From Sphingomonas sp. (GTDB lineage: Bacteria; Pseudomonadota; Alphaproteobacteria; Sphingomonadales; Sphingomonadaceae), in NCBI RefSeq assembly GCF_003248515.1, contig NZ_QFOB01000003.1, forward strand, positions 186,001 to 250,000: DNA of 64,000 nt. Direction: 5' to 3'. The notes under the pieces were generated by a model. That model was not told where the DNA came from, searched no databases, and was given only the letters and a program-made list of their open reading frames with translations. Both the position numbers and the translations under genes were made by a program. Numbering within the stretch: position 1 is the first letter of the stretch; every line of letters begins with the position of its first letter. This document shows positions 9,240-17,309 of the stretch, in pieces.

Positions 9240-9932
9240 ATGCTCACCGCCAAACAACATGAGCTGCTGTGCTTCATCAATGATCGCCTGAACGAAACGG
9301 GCGTCTCGCCCTCGTTCGAGGAGATGAAGGAAGCGCTGGATCTCAAGTCCAAGTCCGGCGTGCATCGGCTGATCTCGGCGCTGGAGGAAAGAAGCTTCAT
9401 CCGCCGCCTGCCCAATCGCGCGCGCGCGCTGGAAATCGTGAAGCTGCCCGATGCGGTGAAGGCCCGTGTCACGGCATCGGCCCAGCCCGCGCCGGCCGCG
9501 AAGCCCGCCGCCAGCGGCAAGGCGTCAGCAGCTGTGCCCTCCGCCGCAAACGACGTGCTGGAAATTCCGCTCCACGGCCGCATCGCCGCCGGCCTGCCGA
9601 TCGAGGCGCTGGAAAGCCAAAGCATGCTCTCCGTTCCCGCTGCGCTGCTCGGCCCCGGCGAGCATTATGCGCTGGAGGTCTCCGGGGATTCGATGGTGGA
9701 GGCCGGCATTCTCGACGGCGATTATGCGCTCGTCCGCAAGGCCGATACGGCGCGCGATGGCGAGATCGTGGTGGCTCTGGTGGACGAGAGCGAGGCCACG
9801 CTGAAATTCTTCCGCCGCGAGGGATCGATGGTGCGGCTGGATCCGGCCAATCGCGCCTATGATCCGCAACGTTACAAGCCGAACCAGATCCGTATCCAGG
9901 GGAAGCTTGCGGGCCTGCTCCGCCGTTACTGA
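9240..9932 (+). CDS. lexA: SOS-response repressor LexA
   Basis: LexA represses DNA-damage genes and cleaves itself when RecA is activated. The 230-residue protein has an N-terminal winged-helix DNA-binding domain (1-65), an Ala/Pro/Lys-rich linker (about 75-103) longer than in enterobacteria, and a C-terminal S24 peptidase domain. The Ala117-Gly118 cleavage site in RIAAGLP is intact, as are catalytic Ser151 (SGDSM) and Lys189 (EATLKFF). The operator at 9204-9218 indicates autoregulation. It is 60 bp after moeA and probably has its own promoter there. Confidence 0.98.
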   Translation: MLTAKQHELLCFINDRLNETGVSPSFEEMKEALDLKSKSGVHRLISALEERSFIRRLPNRARALEIVKLPDAVKARVTASAQPAPAAKPAASGKASAAVPSAANDVLEIPLHGRIAAGLPIEALESQSMLSVPAALLGPGEHYALEVSGDSMVEAGILDGDYALVRKADTARDGEIVVALVDESEATLKFFRREGSMVRLDPANRAYDPQRYKPNQIRIQGKLAGLLRRY

Positions 9933-9954
9933 TACGCTGACGGAGAATGGCGCG

Positions 9955-10296
9955 ATGACGCGGGGACGGATCGACTTCATCGAATTGCCCTGTGGCGACG
10001 TCGCCGAGATGCAGGGTTTCTATGCGGCCGTGTTCGGATGGGAATTCGAACAGTTCGGGCCGACCTATGCCTGCACCATATCCGGCGATGTCGATATCGG
10101 CTTCCAGGCGGATCCGCCCGAGCAGACGGTGGCCGCCCTGCCCGTGATCCAGGTGCCCGATCTGGAAGAGGCGCTGGCTTCCGTCGAGGCGGTGGGCGGC
10201 ACGGTCACCCGGCCCATCTTCTCCTTTCCGGGCGGGCGGCGTTTCCATTTCCGCGATCCGGCCGGCAACGAGCTTGCGGCGCACAAACCGGACTGA
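9955..10296 (+). CDS. VOC (glyoxalase/bleomycin-resistance) family protein
   Basis: The ATG at 9955 follows a GGAG site and gives 113 residues with the paired beta-alpha-beta-beta-beta modules of the vicinal oxygen chelate fold. It opens with the FIELPCGD / MQGFYAAVFGWEF pattern seen in single-domain VOC proteins annotated as lactoylglutathione lyase-like. The C-terminal RFHFRDPAGNELA is the usual metal-side motif. A longer reading frame from 9859 overlaps lexA and is unlikely. Substrate unknown. Confidence 0.85.
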   Translation: MTRGRIDFIELPCGDVAEMQGFYAAVFGWEFEQFGPTYACTISGDVDIGFQADPPEQTVAALPVIQVPDLEEALASVEAVGGTVTRPIFSFPGGRRFHFRDPAGNELAAHKPD

Positions 10297-10413
10297 ACTG
10301 CCGCATTCGAAGACCGTCGCGGATCGCAATGATCGGGTGGACGGGGTTCATTCGTGGCGGAGACGACCCGGAATTTCAAGCCTTTGTGCAGCGCAACGAG
10401 AATTCTGCCGATG

Positions 10414-10487
10414 ACCGCTTGGCAAAAAGATACTCAGCGGTATAAAAGTCGTTGACGGAATCGCACGGCGCTTTATATACCGCTTGG
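10414..10487 (+). promoter_or_regulatory. Promoter with nested operator-like repeats
   Basis: A sigma70-like pair TTGACG (10452-10457) and TATATA (10474-10479) with 16-bp spacing is enclosed by a 9-bp perfect inverted repeat, AGCGGTATA (10436-10444) and TATACCGCT (10476-10484). The arms extend by AAAG/CTTT with a one-base bulge. In addition ACCGCTTGG occurs twice in direct orientation (10414-10422 and 10479-10487). The arrangement looks like a regulated promoter whose operator overlaps the -10 box. The regulator is unknown. Confidence 0.5.
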
Positions 10488-10499
10488 TACGAAACGCTG

Positions 10500-10553
10500 A
10501 TGATCCGACTCGCCGGTCGGGCCTTCGGCCTCGACGAGGAGCCGACCTCATGA
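10500..10553 (+). CDS. Tiny ORF (17 codons), possible leader peptide
   Basis: ATG at 10500 starts a 17-residue ORF (MIRLAGRAF...), about 20 bp after the promoter -10 box. Its body coincides with a branched RNA fold: GGTCGG (10515-10520) pairs with CCGACC (10542-10547) and encloses two small hairpins (GCCTTCGGC 10521-10529 and CTCGACGAG 10530-10538). It overlaps the next ORF by ATGA. Coding function is unproven; the structure may matter more than the peptide. Confidence 0.3.
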   Translation: MIRLAGRAFGLDEEPTS

Positions 10554-10570
10554 AGATGCTCGCTCTCTAA
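10550..10570 (+). CDS. Six-codon ORF MKMLAL coupled to the 17-codon ORF
   Basis: ATG at 10550 sits in the stop of the preceding tiny ORF (ATGA) and has a GAGGAG ribosome site 9 nt upstream. It encodes only MKMLAL before TAA. The well-placed ribosome site is what makes it worth recording. Ribosome movement here would disrupt the 10515-10547 stem. Could be chance. Confidence 0.22.
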   Translation: MKMLAL

Positions 10571-10611
10571 ATAACGGCCGGCGTTCGCGCCTGCAGATCA
10601 ATCATCGCAAC

Positions 10612-10645
10612 CCCACGGTGGCTTAGCCGTGGGCGTGGGATTTTT
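10612..10645 (+). terminator. Hairpin with T-run, alternative pairings possible
   Basis: CCCACGG (10612-10618) pairs perfectly with CCGTGGG (10627-10633); its first six bases can instead pair with CGTGGG at 10634-10639, which is followed by ATTTTTC. The second pairing would be an intrinsic terminator, the first an antiterminator-like form. The CCCACGG/CCGTGGG hairpin with a GCTTAG loop also recalls ends of IS200/IS605-type elements, but no transposase is nearby. Confidence 0.45.
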
Positions 10646-10723
10646 CGCGTCCGTCTCGATCGGCGCGGGCACTGGCGGTGCCTGCGACAGGAGGCGTGCG
10701 CCCAAGGAACAAGGGGACCGTCA

Positions 10724-11119
10724 ATGGCCTATATGGATCTTTCCCAGGCATTTGCCGGCGGCGCCGCACTGGCGACCGCGCAACCTGCCGCCGAGACACC
10801 GTCGACCGGCTTTTCGGGCATCGAATGGACGGTGATCGGGCTGGCTGCGAAGGACAGTCTCGCCAGCCTGGGCGAACCGGGGCGCCTTTCGCGCGCGCTG
10901 GGCGGCCTGTTCGGGCTCGGCGCTTCCTCGAAGCTGGCCGACCCCCGGCTGGAGGCGCTTCGACAGACCGCCGTGCAGGCCTGGCATCACGGCTATCTGC
11001 TGCCCGCATCGGAGATCGGCCGCTTCATCGCCGCCGGCTTCAGCCTCGATCAGTTCGAAACGCTGCTCGCAAGCATTTCCCGGCGCCGCCAGACGCGCCG
11101 CAAGAGGATCACCGCATGA
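10724..11119 (+). CDS. Conserved-looking hypothetical protein leading the RND operon
   Basis: A 131-residue soluble protein with an Ala-rich start and two helical blocks, one around LEALRQTAVQAW, the other a C-terminal FETLLASISRRRQ. The C-terminus is strongly basic (RRRQTRRKR). No domain recognised. It overlaps the downstream adaptor gene by ATGA, so it is almost certainly translated and co-expressed with the RND pump. It might be a small regulator of the pump, but no helix-turn-helix is evident. Confidence 0.7.
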   Translation: MAYMDLSQAFAGGAALATAQPAAETPSTGFSGIEWTVIGLAAKDSLASLGEPGRLSRALGGLFGLGASSKLADPRLEALRQTAVQAWHHGYLLPASEIGRFIAAGFSLDQFETLLASISRRRQTRRKRITA

Positions 11120-12372
11120 ACATGGTAACCCGCATCGCGAGCCCGGACACGGACGCGACCGAAGCGCCACAGGGCGCGCGACTGCTGCGCAACGGCTCGA
11201 TCGGCCTCGCGGCCGTGGCCGTCGCCTTCGGTGGCTACAGCCTGCTCCACCGTTCGGGCGACGCCACCGCGGCCCCGCCCCCGCCGATCGTGAGCGTCGC
11301 CTCACCGCTCACGCGCGACGTGAGCCAGTGGGACGATTATGTTGGCCGCTTCGCCCCCAGCCGCACGGTGGAGATGCGCCCGCGCGTTTCCGGCGAGGTG
11401 ACGGGCGTGCATTTCAGGGACGGCGACATCGTCCGCGCCGGCCAGTTGCTCTTCACCATCGATACGCGCCCGTTCGCGGCAGCGCTGGCCGAGGCGCGCG
11501 CCAACCAGGCGAGCGCGGCCAGCACGCTGGCTCTCGCACGGGCCGATCTCGGCCGCGTCAACCGGTTGGCCGGCGACGAGGCCGTCTCGGCCGGCGAGAT
11601 CGATGCGATCAAGGCACGCGTGCAGGCGGCCGAGGCGGGCCTTGCCGCCGCCGCCGCGCGGGTGCGCGCCCGATCGCTGGATCTGGAATTCACGCAGGTG
11701 CGTGCGCCGATTTCCGGCCGCATTTCGGATCGCCGGGTCGATGCCGGCAATCTGGTGGCTGGCGGCGACAATGGCGGCGGCACCCTGCTGACCACGATCA
11801 ACGCGCTCGATCCCATCTATTTCTCGTTCGAGGGATCGGAGGCGCTGTTCCTGAAGGCGCAGCGTGATCGCAAGGCCGGCGCCGCCCAGCCGGTGGAAAT
11901 CCAGTTGCAGGACGAGACCGGCTATCGCTGGAAAGGCAGGCTGGATTTCACGGACAATCGCCTCGATCCGCGATCGGGCACGATCCGCGGCCGCGCCGTG
12001 ATCGCCAATCCGGACTATTTCCTCACCCCCGGCCTGTTCGGCAACATGCGGCTGGGCAGTGGCGGCACGGTGAAGGCGCTGCTGGTGCCCGATGCCGCGA
12101 TCCAGACCGATCAGGCGCGCAAGATCCTGCTGGTGGTGGACGGTGCCGGCGCGGTTTCGGCCAAGCCGGTGACGCTCGGCCCCGTTATTGACGGGCTGCG
12201 CATCATCCGATCCGGCCTCGACGCGAAGGATCGTGTCGTGATCTCCGGCACGCAGGTGGCGATACCGGGCGCGAAGGTGACGCCGCAGCCAGGCAGGATC
12301 ACGCCCGAGCAGGCGACGGCGCTGAGCGCCGCGAGCCCGCCGGCCGCCGCCGAGGCGACCTTCGCGCGCTGA
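11116..12372 (+). CDS. RND efflux periplasmic adaptor (membrane-fusion protein)
   Basis: A 418-residue HlyD/AcrA-type adaptor that bridges the inner-membrane RND pump and the outer-membrane channel. It has an N-terminal membrane anchor (about 28-47) instead of a lipobox. The first lipoyl half-motif (VEMRPRVSGEVTGV) is followed by a coiled-coil hairpin rich in Ala/Arg (about 125-195) and the second lipoyl half (VRAPISGRISD). The beta-barrel and membrane-proximal domains come last. Start ATG at 11116 overlaps the preceding gene. It ends 156 bp before the pump gene, with a REP-like element between. Confidence 0.92.
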   Translation: MNMVTRIASPDTDATEAPQGARLLRNGSIGLAAVAVAFGGYSLLHRSGDATAAPPPPIVSVASPLTRDVSQWDDYVGRFAPSRTVEMRPRVSGEVTGVHFRDGDIVRAGQLLFTIDTRPFAAALAEARANQASAASTLALARADLGRVNRLAGDEAVSAGEIDAIKARVQAAEAGLAAAAARVRARSLDLEFTQVRAPISGRISDRRVDAGNLVAGGDNGGGTLLTTINALDPIYFSFEGSEALFLKAQRDRKAGAAQPVEIQLQDETGYRWKGRLDFTDNRLDPRSGTIRGRAVIANPDYFLTPGLFGNMRLGSGGTVKALLVPDAAIQTDQARKILLVVDGAGAVSAKPVTLGPVIDGLRIIRSGLDAKDRVVISGTQVAIPGAKVTPQPGRITPEQATALSAASPPAAAEATFAR

Positions 12373-12393
12373 ACTGACGCCCGATCATATGCC

Positions 12394-12478
12394 CCGTTCG
12401 TCCTGAGCGAAGTCGAAGGAACCGCCACAAGGCGAGACGCCTGAAGCCGGTGTTTCGGCCGCGCTCGGCACGAACGGA
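12394..12478. repeat. REP-like palindromic intergenic element, copy 2
   Basis: Inverted ~27-nt termini (12394-12420 CCGTTCGTCC...GTCGAAGGA and 12451-12478 in reverse orientation ending CGAACGG) flank a perfect hairpin AGGCG-AGA-CGCCT at 12430-12442. The plan matches the element at 2193-2284. It lies between adaptor and pump genes of one operon, so it would be transcribed and could act as an RNA stabiliser or partial terminator. Confidence 0.6.
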
Positions 12479-12488
12479 TCGAATGCGC

Positions 12489-12507
12489 AGCAGCCCGTTT
12501 GGCTGCT
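12489..12507 (+). other. Perfect 7-bp hairpin before the RND pump gene
   Basis: AGCAGCC (12489-12495) and GGCTGCT (12501-12507) enclose the loop CGTTT, 21 bp before the pump ATG. There is no T-run, so it is not a standard terminator. It may tune translation or mRNA processing between adaptor and pump. Confidence 0.4.
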
Positions 12508-12528
12508 CCTCCATTGCGGAGACACATC

Positions 12529-15500
12529 ATGCGCTTCTCGCGCTTCTTCATCACGCGGCCGATCTTCGCCGCGGTGATCGCGGTCATCATCACGATCGTC
12601 GGCGCGATCGCCTATTTCGCGCTGCCCATCTCGCAATATCCGGACATCGTGCCGCCGACCGTGACGGTCACGGCGCAATATCCGGGCGCGTCGGCCGAAA
12701 CCGTCGCGGAGACGGTGGCGACGCCGATCGAGCAGGAAATCAACGGCGTCGACAACATGCTCTATCAGTCGAGCCAGTCGACGGCCGACGGCAAGCTGAC
12801 GATCACGGTGACGTTCAAGATCGGCACGAATCTGGATGCCGCGCAGGTGCTCGTCCAGAATCGCGTCGCCATCGCCGTGCCGCGCCTGCCCGAGGAGGTG
12901 CAGCGCCTGGGCGTCGTCACCAAGAAGACCTCGCCGGACTTCCTGATGGTCGTCAATCTGGTGTCGCCCGATGACAGCCTCGATCGTGGCTACATCTCCA
13001 ACTATGCCCTGTCGCAGGTGCGCGACCGCCTCGCCCGCATCGATGGCGTGGGCGACGTGCAGCTGTTCGGCAGCCGCGATTATTCCATGCGCGTCTGGAT
13101 CGATCCGGGCCGCGCCGCGGCACTCGATCTGACGGCGGGTGAGATCGTGGCCGCGCTGCGCGCGCAGAATGTGCAGGTCGCCGCCGGCACGCTCGGCCAG
13201 CCCCCTTATGCCCAGAAGAGCGCCTTCCAGCTCAACGTGGAGACGCAGGGTCGCCTGACCGATCCCAAGCAATTCGCCGACGTGGTGATCCGCACCGATC
13301 CGGACGGCCGCCAGGTGCGCGTGAGCGATGTCGCCCGCGTGGAACTGGGCGCGCAGGATTATGGCAGCAACACCTACCTTTCCGGCAAGCCGACCGTGAT
13401 CGTCGCCGTCTTCCAGCGGCCGGGATCGAACGCGCTGGCCGCCGCGCAGGGCGTCTCCGCCGCGATGGAGGAGATGAAGGGCAGGTTCCCCAAGGGCCTC
13501 GCCTACAGCGTCATCTACAATCCCACCGAATTCATCGCGGAATCGATCGATGCGGTGAAGCATACGCTGATCGAGGCGATGGTGCTCGTCGTGCTCGTCA
13601 TCCTGGTATTCCTCCAGAAATGGCGCGCGGCGATCATCCCGATCGTGGCCATTCCCGTCTCGCTGATCGGCACGTTCACGATGCTCGCGGCGGTGGGCTA
13701 TTCGCTGAACAACCTTTCGCTGTTCGGCCTGGTGCTGGCGATCGGCATCGTCGTGGATGACGCGATCGTGGTGGTCGAGAATGTGGAGCGCAATCTGGAG
13801 CGGGGGCTTTCCCCGCTGGAGGCGGCGCGCACCTCGATGGACGAGGTTTCGGCCGCGCTCGTCGCGATCGTGCTGGTGCTGTGCGCGGTGTTCATCCCCA
13901 CGCTCTTCCTCAGCGGGCTTTCGGGCGCTTTCTATCGCCAGTTCGCCGTGACGATCTCGACCGCGACGATCATCTCGCTGATCCTGTCGCTCACCCTCTC
14001 GCCCGCGCTGGCCGCGATCCTGCTGCGCCGGCATGACCGGCACGAGGATGGCCCGCGCTGGCAGCGGCTGCTGGCGAATGCCGGCGATCGCTTCAATCGC
14101 GGCTTCGAGCACCTGAGCGAGGCCTATGGCCGGCTGACCCTGGCCTTCGTCACCAAGCCGAAGCGCGTGATGGCCGCCTATGGCGGGCTGATCGCGGCGA
14201 CGGTGGCGATCTTCTATGCGACGCCGGTGGGCTTCATCCCCGCGCAGGATCAGGGCTATTTCCTCACGGTCATCCAGTTGCCGCCCGGCTCCTCGATCGA
14301 TCGCACCGATGCGGTGATGAAGAAGGTGGCCGCGCGCATCCTGCCGCTGAAGGGCGTGAAGGGTTCGGTGATGCTGGCGGGCTTTGACGGCCCTTCGCAG
14401 ACGCTGGCGCCCAATTCGGCCGCCGCCTACGTGCCGCTCCTCTCGTTCGACGAGCGCAAGAAGCTGGGCGTGACGCTGGGCAGCATCATGGCCGAGGCGC
14501 AGAAGGCGACCGCCGACATCAACGAGGCCCGCCTGCTGATCGTGCCGCCGCCGCTCATCCAGGGCATCGGCTCGGCCGGCGGCTATCGCATGATGGTGCA
14601 GGATCAGGGCAGTCACGGCTATGCCGATCTCGGCAAGGTCAGCTTCGGCCTGATCGGCGAGGCCAACCAGACCAGGGGCCTGCAACAGATCTACACTTTC
14701 TACGATCCCACCGTGCCGCGCATCTTCGCGGATATCGATCGGGCCAAGGCGGATATGCTGGGCGTGCCGCCGGAGCGCGTGTTCGAAGCGCTGCAAGTGT
14801 ATCTCGGCTCGTCCTTCGTGAACGACTTCAACCTGCTTGGCCGCACCTATCATGTGACCGCACAGGCCGATGCCCGCTTCCGCAACACGACGGCGGATAT
14901 CGCGAACCTGAAGACGCGATCGAACCTGGGCGGGATGGTGCCGATCGGATCGATCGCCACCTTCATCGACAAGGCCGGCCCCTATCGCGTGACGCGCTAC
15001 AACCTCTTCCCATCGGTGGAAGTGGATGGCGATACCGCGCCGGGCTTCTCCTCCGGCCAGTCGCTCGACACGATGGACAGGCTGGCCGACGCGAAGCTGG
15101 GCACCGGCTATGGCCACGAATGGACGGGCATCGCCTATCAGCAGAAGCTGGCGGGCAGTTCCTCGGCCATCGTGTTCGGCATGGCGGTGGTGTTCGTCTT
15201 CCTCGTGCTGGCGGCGCAATATGAGAGCCTGACACTGCCGCTCTCGATCGTGCTGATCGTGCCGATGTGCCTGCTCGCGGCGATGGCCGGCGTGAACCTG
15301 CGCGGCATGGACAATAATGTCCTCACCCAGATCGGGCTGGTCGTGCTGATCGCGCTGGCCGCGAAGAACGCCATCCTCGTGGTGGAATTCGCCAAGCAGG
15401 CGGAAGAGCAGGATGGCCTCTCGCCCGTGGAAGCGGCGGTGCGCGCGGCGCGCGATCGCCTGCGCCCGATCCTGATGACGAGCTTCGCCTTCATCCTCGG

Positions 15501-15702
15501 CGCGGTGCCGCTGGTGATCGCCAAGGGCGCGGGATCGGAATTGCGGCAGGCGTTGGGAACGGCGGTGTTCTTCGGAATGATCGGCGTCACCGGCTTCGGC
15601 CTGCTCTTCACCCCCACCTTCTACGTCGTCTGCCGCGCGCTGGCCGATCGCTTCGCGCGGAAGACGCCGGAGGCCCCGCTGCACCTGCAGCCGGCCGAAT
15701 AG
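12529..15702 (+). CDS. RND multidrug efflux pump, inner-membrane transporter (HAE1 family)
   Basis: A 1057-residue proton-driven transporter that, with the adaptor and NodT protein, exports drugs or other amphiphiles from periplasm and membrane. It starts RFFITRPIFA and shows the standard twelve-helix RND plan with two large periplasmic loops. The proton-relay Asp pair is Asp410-Asp411 in IVVDDAIVVVENVE. The second half has the matching QYESLTLP and RPILMTSFAF blocks. The ATG at 12529 follows a GGAG site; an upstream in-frame ATG at 12499 overlaps the hairpin. It is 10 bp before the NodT gene. Substrate cannot be read from sequence. Confidence 0.96.
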   Translation: MRFSRFFITRPIFAAVIAVIITIVGAIAYFALPISQYPDIVPPTVTVTAQYPGASAETVAETVATPIEQEINGVDNMLYQSSQSTADGKLTITVTFKIGTNLDAAQVLVQNRVAIAVPRLPEEVQRLGVVTKKTSPDFLMVVNLVSPDDSLDRGYISNYALSQVRDRLARIDGVGDVQLFGSRDYSMRVWIDPGRAAALDLTAGEIVAALRAQNVQVAAGTLGQPPYAQKSAFQLNVETQGRLTDPKQFADVVIRTDPDGRQVRVSDVARVELGAQDYGSNTYLSGKPTVIVAVFQRPGSNALAAAQGVSAAMEEMKGRFPKGLAYSVIYNPTEFIAESIDAVKHTLIEAMVLVVLVILVFLQKWRAAIIPIVAIPVSLIGTFTMLAAVGYSLNNLSLFGLVLAIGIVVDDAIVVVENVERNLERGLSPLEAARTSMDEVSAALVAIVLVLCAVFIPTLFLSGLSGAFYRQFAVTISTATIISLILSLTLSPALAAILLRRHDRHEDGPRWQRLLANAGDRFNRGFEHLSEAYGRLTLAFVTKPKRVMAAYGGLIAATVAIFYATPVGFIPAQDQGYFLTVIQLPPGSSIDRTDAVMKKVAARILPLKGVKGSVMLAGFDGPSQTLAPNSAAAYVPLLSFDERKKLGVTLGSIMAEAQKATADINEARLLIVPPPLIQGIGSAGGYRMMVQDQGSHGYADLGKVSFGLIGEANQTRGLQQIYTFYDPTVPRIFADIDRAKADMLGVPPERVFEALQVYLGSSFVNDFNLLGRTYHVTAQADARFRNTTADIANLKTRSNLGGMVPIGSIATFIDKAGPYRVTRYNLFPSVEVDGDTAPGFSSGQSLDTMDRLADAKLGTGYGHEWTGIAYQQKLAGSSSAIVFGMAVVFVFLVLAAQYESLTLPLSIVLIVPMCLLAAMAGVNLRGMDNNVLTQIGLVVLIALAAKNAILVVEFAKQAEEQDGLSPVEAAVRAARDRLRPILMTSFAFILGAVPLVIAKGAGSELRQALGTAVFFGMIGVTGFGLLFTPTFYVVCRALADRFARKTPEAPLHLQPAE

Positions 15703-15712
15703 GACAAGAGAC

Positions 15713-17143
15713 ATGAAAGCCCTTTCCCTTCTCGCCCCCATATCGCTGCTGGCGCTCGCCGCCTGCGCGGCCGGCCCGGATTATGTGCCGCCGGTGGCCA
15801 GCGCGAGCCATCACGCCCCCCTGATCGCATCCGGCGCGCCGGTGACGGATGCGGAAACGCCGGATCGCTGGTGGCAGCTTTATCAGGATCCGGTGCTGGA
15901 TCGGCTGATTGCGGATGCGCTGGCGGCGAACACCGATCTGCGCGTGGCCGTGGCCCGGCTGGACAAGGCCCGCGCCGGCCTGCGCGAGGCGCGCAACGAT
16001 CTGCTCCCGCAGACGAGCCTCAGCGCCCAGCCGCAATATGGCCGCTTCTCCAGCAATCGCCGCCCGATCGGTGCCGATCGGGAGGACTGGAATGTCAGCC
16101 TGGGCCTGAACGTGGCCTATGAACTGGATCTTTCGGGCCGGGTGCGGCGCGAGATCGAGGCGGCGCGCGGCGATGTGGGTGCTGCGGCGGCGGACGCGCA
16201 GGCGGTGCGCATCGCGATCGTGGCCGATGTGACGAGCGCCTATGTCGAGGCAGCGGCGACCGCGCAGCAGCAGGCCGTGGCCGAGCGGGTGCTGGGCCTG
16301 CTCGACAAGTCCCTGGAGGTGACCGACAAGCGCTTTCAGGCGGGCCGGGCCGAGCGGCTGGACGTGGCCCGCCTCGCCGCGCTGCGCGATCAACGCCGCG
16401 CCGAGATACCCCCGCTGATCGCGCAGCGGCAGGCCGCGCTCTTCCGGCTGGCGACGCTGACCGGCCGCACGCCCGATCAGCTTCCCGCAGATGCCTCCAC
16501 GCGCACCACACCGCCGCAGATCGCCCAGCCGATCCCCATCGGCGACGGCGGCGCCCTCCTCGCCCGCCGGCCCGACGTGCGCGCGGCCGAGCGGCGGCTG
16601 GCGGCGGATACGGCGCGGATCGGCATCGCCACATCCGAACTCTATCCCCGCATCTCGCTCGGCGGATCGGTGACCTCCAACGGCAACGGCTTTTCGAATA
16701 TCTTCGGCGCCGGCCCGTTCGGCTGGCTGCTGGGGCCGCTCATCAGCTGGACCTTCCCCAACCAGGAAGGCGCCCGCGCGCGCATCGCCGGTGCCAAGGC
16801 CGACACCCAGGCTTCGCTCGCCAGCTTCGACGGTACGGTGCTGCGCGCGATCCAGGAAACGGACACGGCGCTTTCCAACTATGCCCGGCTGATCGATCGC
16901 CGCCGCGCACTGGCGAGCGCCCGCGACGAGGCGGCGACGGCGGTGAAGATCACGCGCGCGCGCCAGCGCGAGGGCGTGGTCGATTTCCTCGCCGTGCTGG
17001 ACGGCGAACGCACCTATGCCGACACGGAGGCCGCGCTGGCCCAGGCCGATGCGGCACTGGCGCTCGCGCAGGTGGATCTGTTCAAAGCGCTGGGTGGCGG
17101 TTGGCAGACCCCGGACGCGCCAGTCAACGTGGCGATGCGCTGA
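15713..17143 (+). CDS. NodT-type outer-membrane efflux lipoprotein
   Basis: A 476-residue TolC-superfamily channel. The signal peptide ends in the lipobox LAAC with Cys18. Two outer-membrane-efflux repeats follow (about 60-250 and 275-460), including the usual WWQLYQDPVLD, YELDLSGRVRREIE and RRPDVRAAERRL landmarks. It completes the tripartite RND system started at 11116. Spacing to the pump is 10 bp. Confidence 0.94.
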   Translation: MKALSLLAPISLLALAACAAGPDYVPPVASASHHAPLIASGAPVTDAETPDRWWQLYQDPVLDRLIADALAANTDLRVAVARLDKARAGLREARNDLLPQTSLSAQPQYGRFSSNRRPIGADREDWNVSLGLNVAYELDLSGRVRREIEAARGDVGAAAADAQAVRIAIVADVTSAYVEAAATAQQQAVAERVLGLLDKSLEVTDKRFQAGRAERLDVARLAALRDQRRAEIPPLIAQRQAALFRLATLTGRTPDQLPADASTRTTPPQIAQPIPIGDGGALLARRPDVRAAERRLAADTARIGIATSELYPRISLGGSVTSNGNGFSNIFGAGPFGWLLGPLISWTFPNQEGARARIAGAKADTQASLASFDGTVLRAIQETDTALSNYARLIDRRRALASARDEAATAVKITRARQREGVVDFLAVLDGERTYADTEAALAQADAALALAQVDLFKALGGGWQTPDAPVNVAMR

Positions 17144-17178
17144 CCCTCTCCATCCCCTCGCTCCGGGCCTGTGGCGAG

Positions 17179-17196
17179 CCCCGCGATGCAGCGGGG
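17179..17196 (+). terminator. GC-rich hairpin after the RND operon
   Basis: CCCCGC (17179-17184) and GCGGGG (17191-17196) with loop GATGCA lie 36 bp past the NodT stop. No T-run follows, so termination strength is uncertain. A weaker long inverted repeat GGTTGGTTGCC ... GGTAGCCAACC (about 17219-17270) lies just before the permease gene. Confidence 0.35.
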
Positions 17197-17309
17197 CCGG
17201 CATCGTCGTCGGCCATACGGTTGGTTGCCGCGGCACGTCCGGCATGGCGGGCGGGAAACGGTAGCCAACCGCACGGCCAGGTTTATGCTGCGTTCCAAAG
17301 GAGTGCCGC

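Larger units (their letters stand above)
10297..10723. other. 427-bp gap holding a compact promoter / tiny-ORF / hairpin unit
   Basis: No ordinary gene fits here. From left to right it contains a repeat-rich promoter-like segment (10414-10487), two overlapping tiny ORFs (10500-10570) embedded in a strong RNA secondary structure, and a hairpin ending in a T-run (10612-10645). Then comes an 80-bp run-up to the next gene. Its AT content around 10430-10480 is clearly higher than its neighbours. The parts are listed separately. Confidence 0.6.

Noticed and set aside
10612..10645. End of an IS200/IS605-like element
   Set aside because: The CCCACGG hairpin is suggestive, but there is no tnpA, tnpB or second end nearby, so it is treated as a terminator-like hairpin.
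12385..15741. A 1118-codon minus-strand reading frame opposite the RND pump, and similar long antisense frames elsewhere
   Set aside because: They are Arg/His-rich shadows caused by high GC in the third codon position; the plus-strand genes have clear family motifs.
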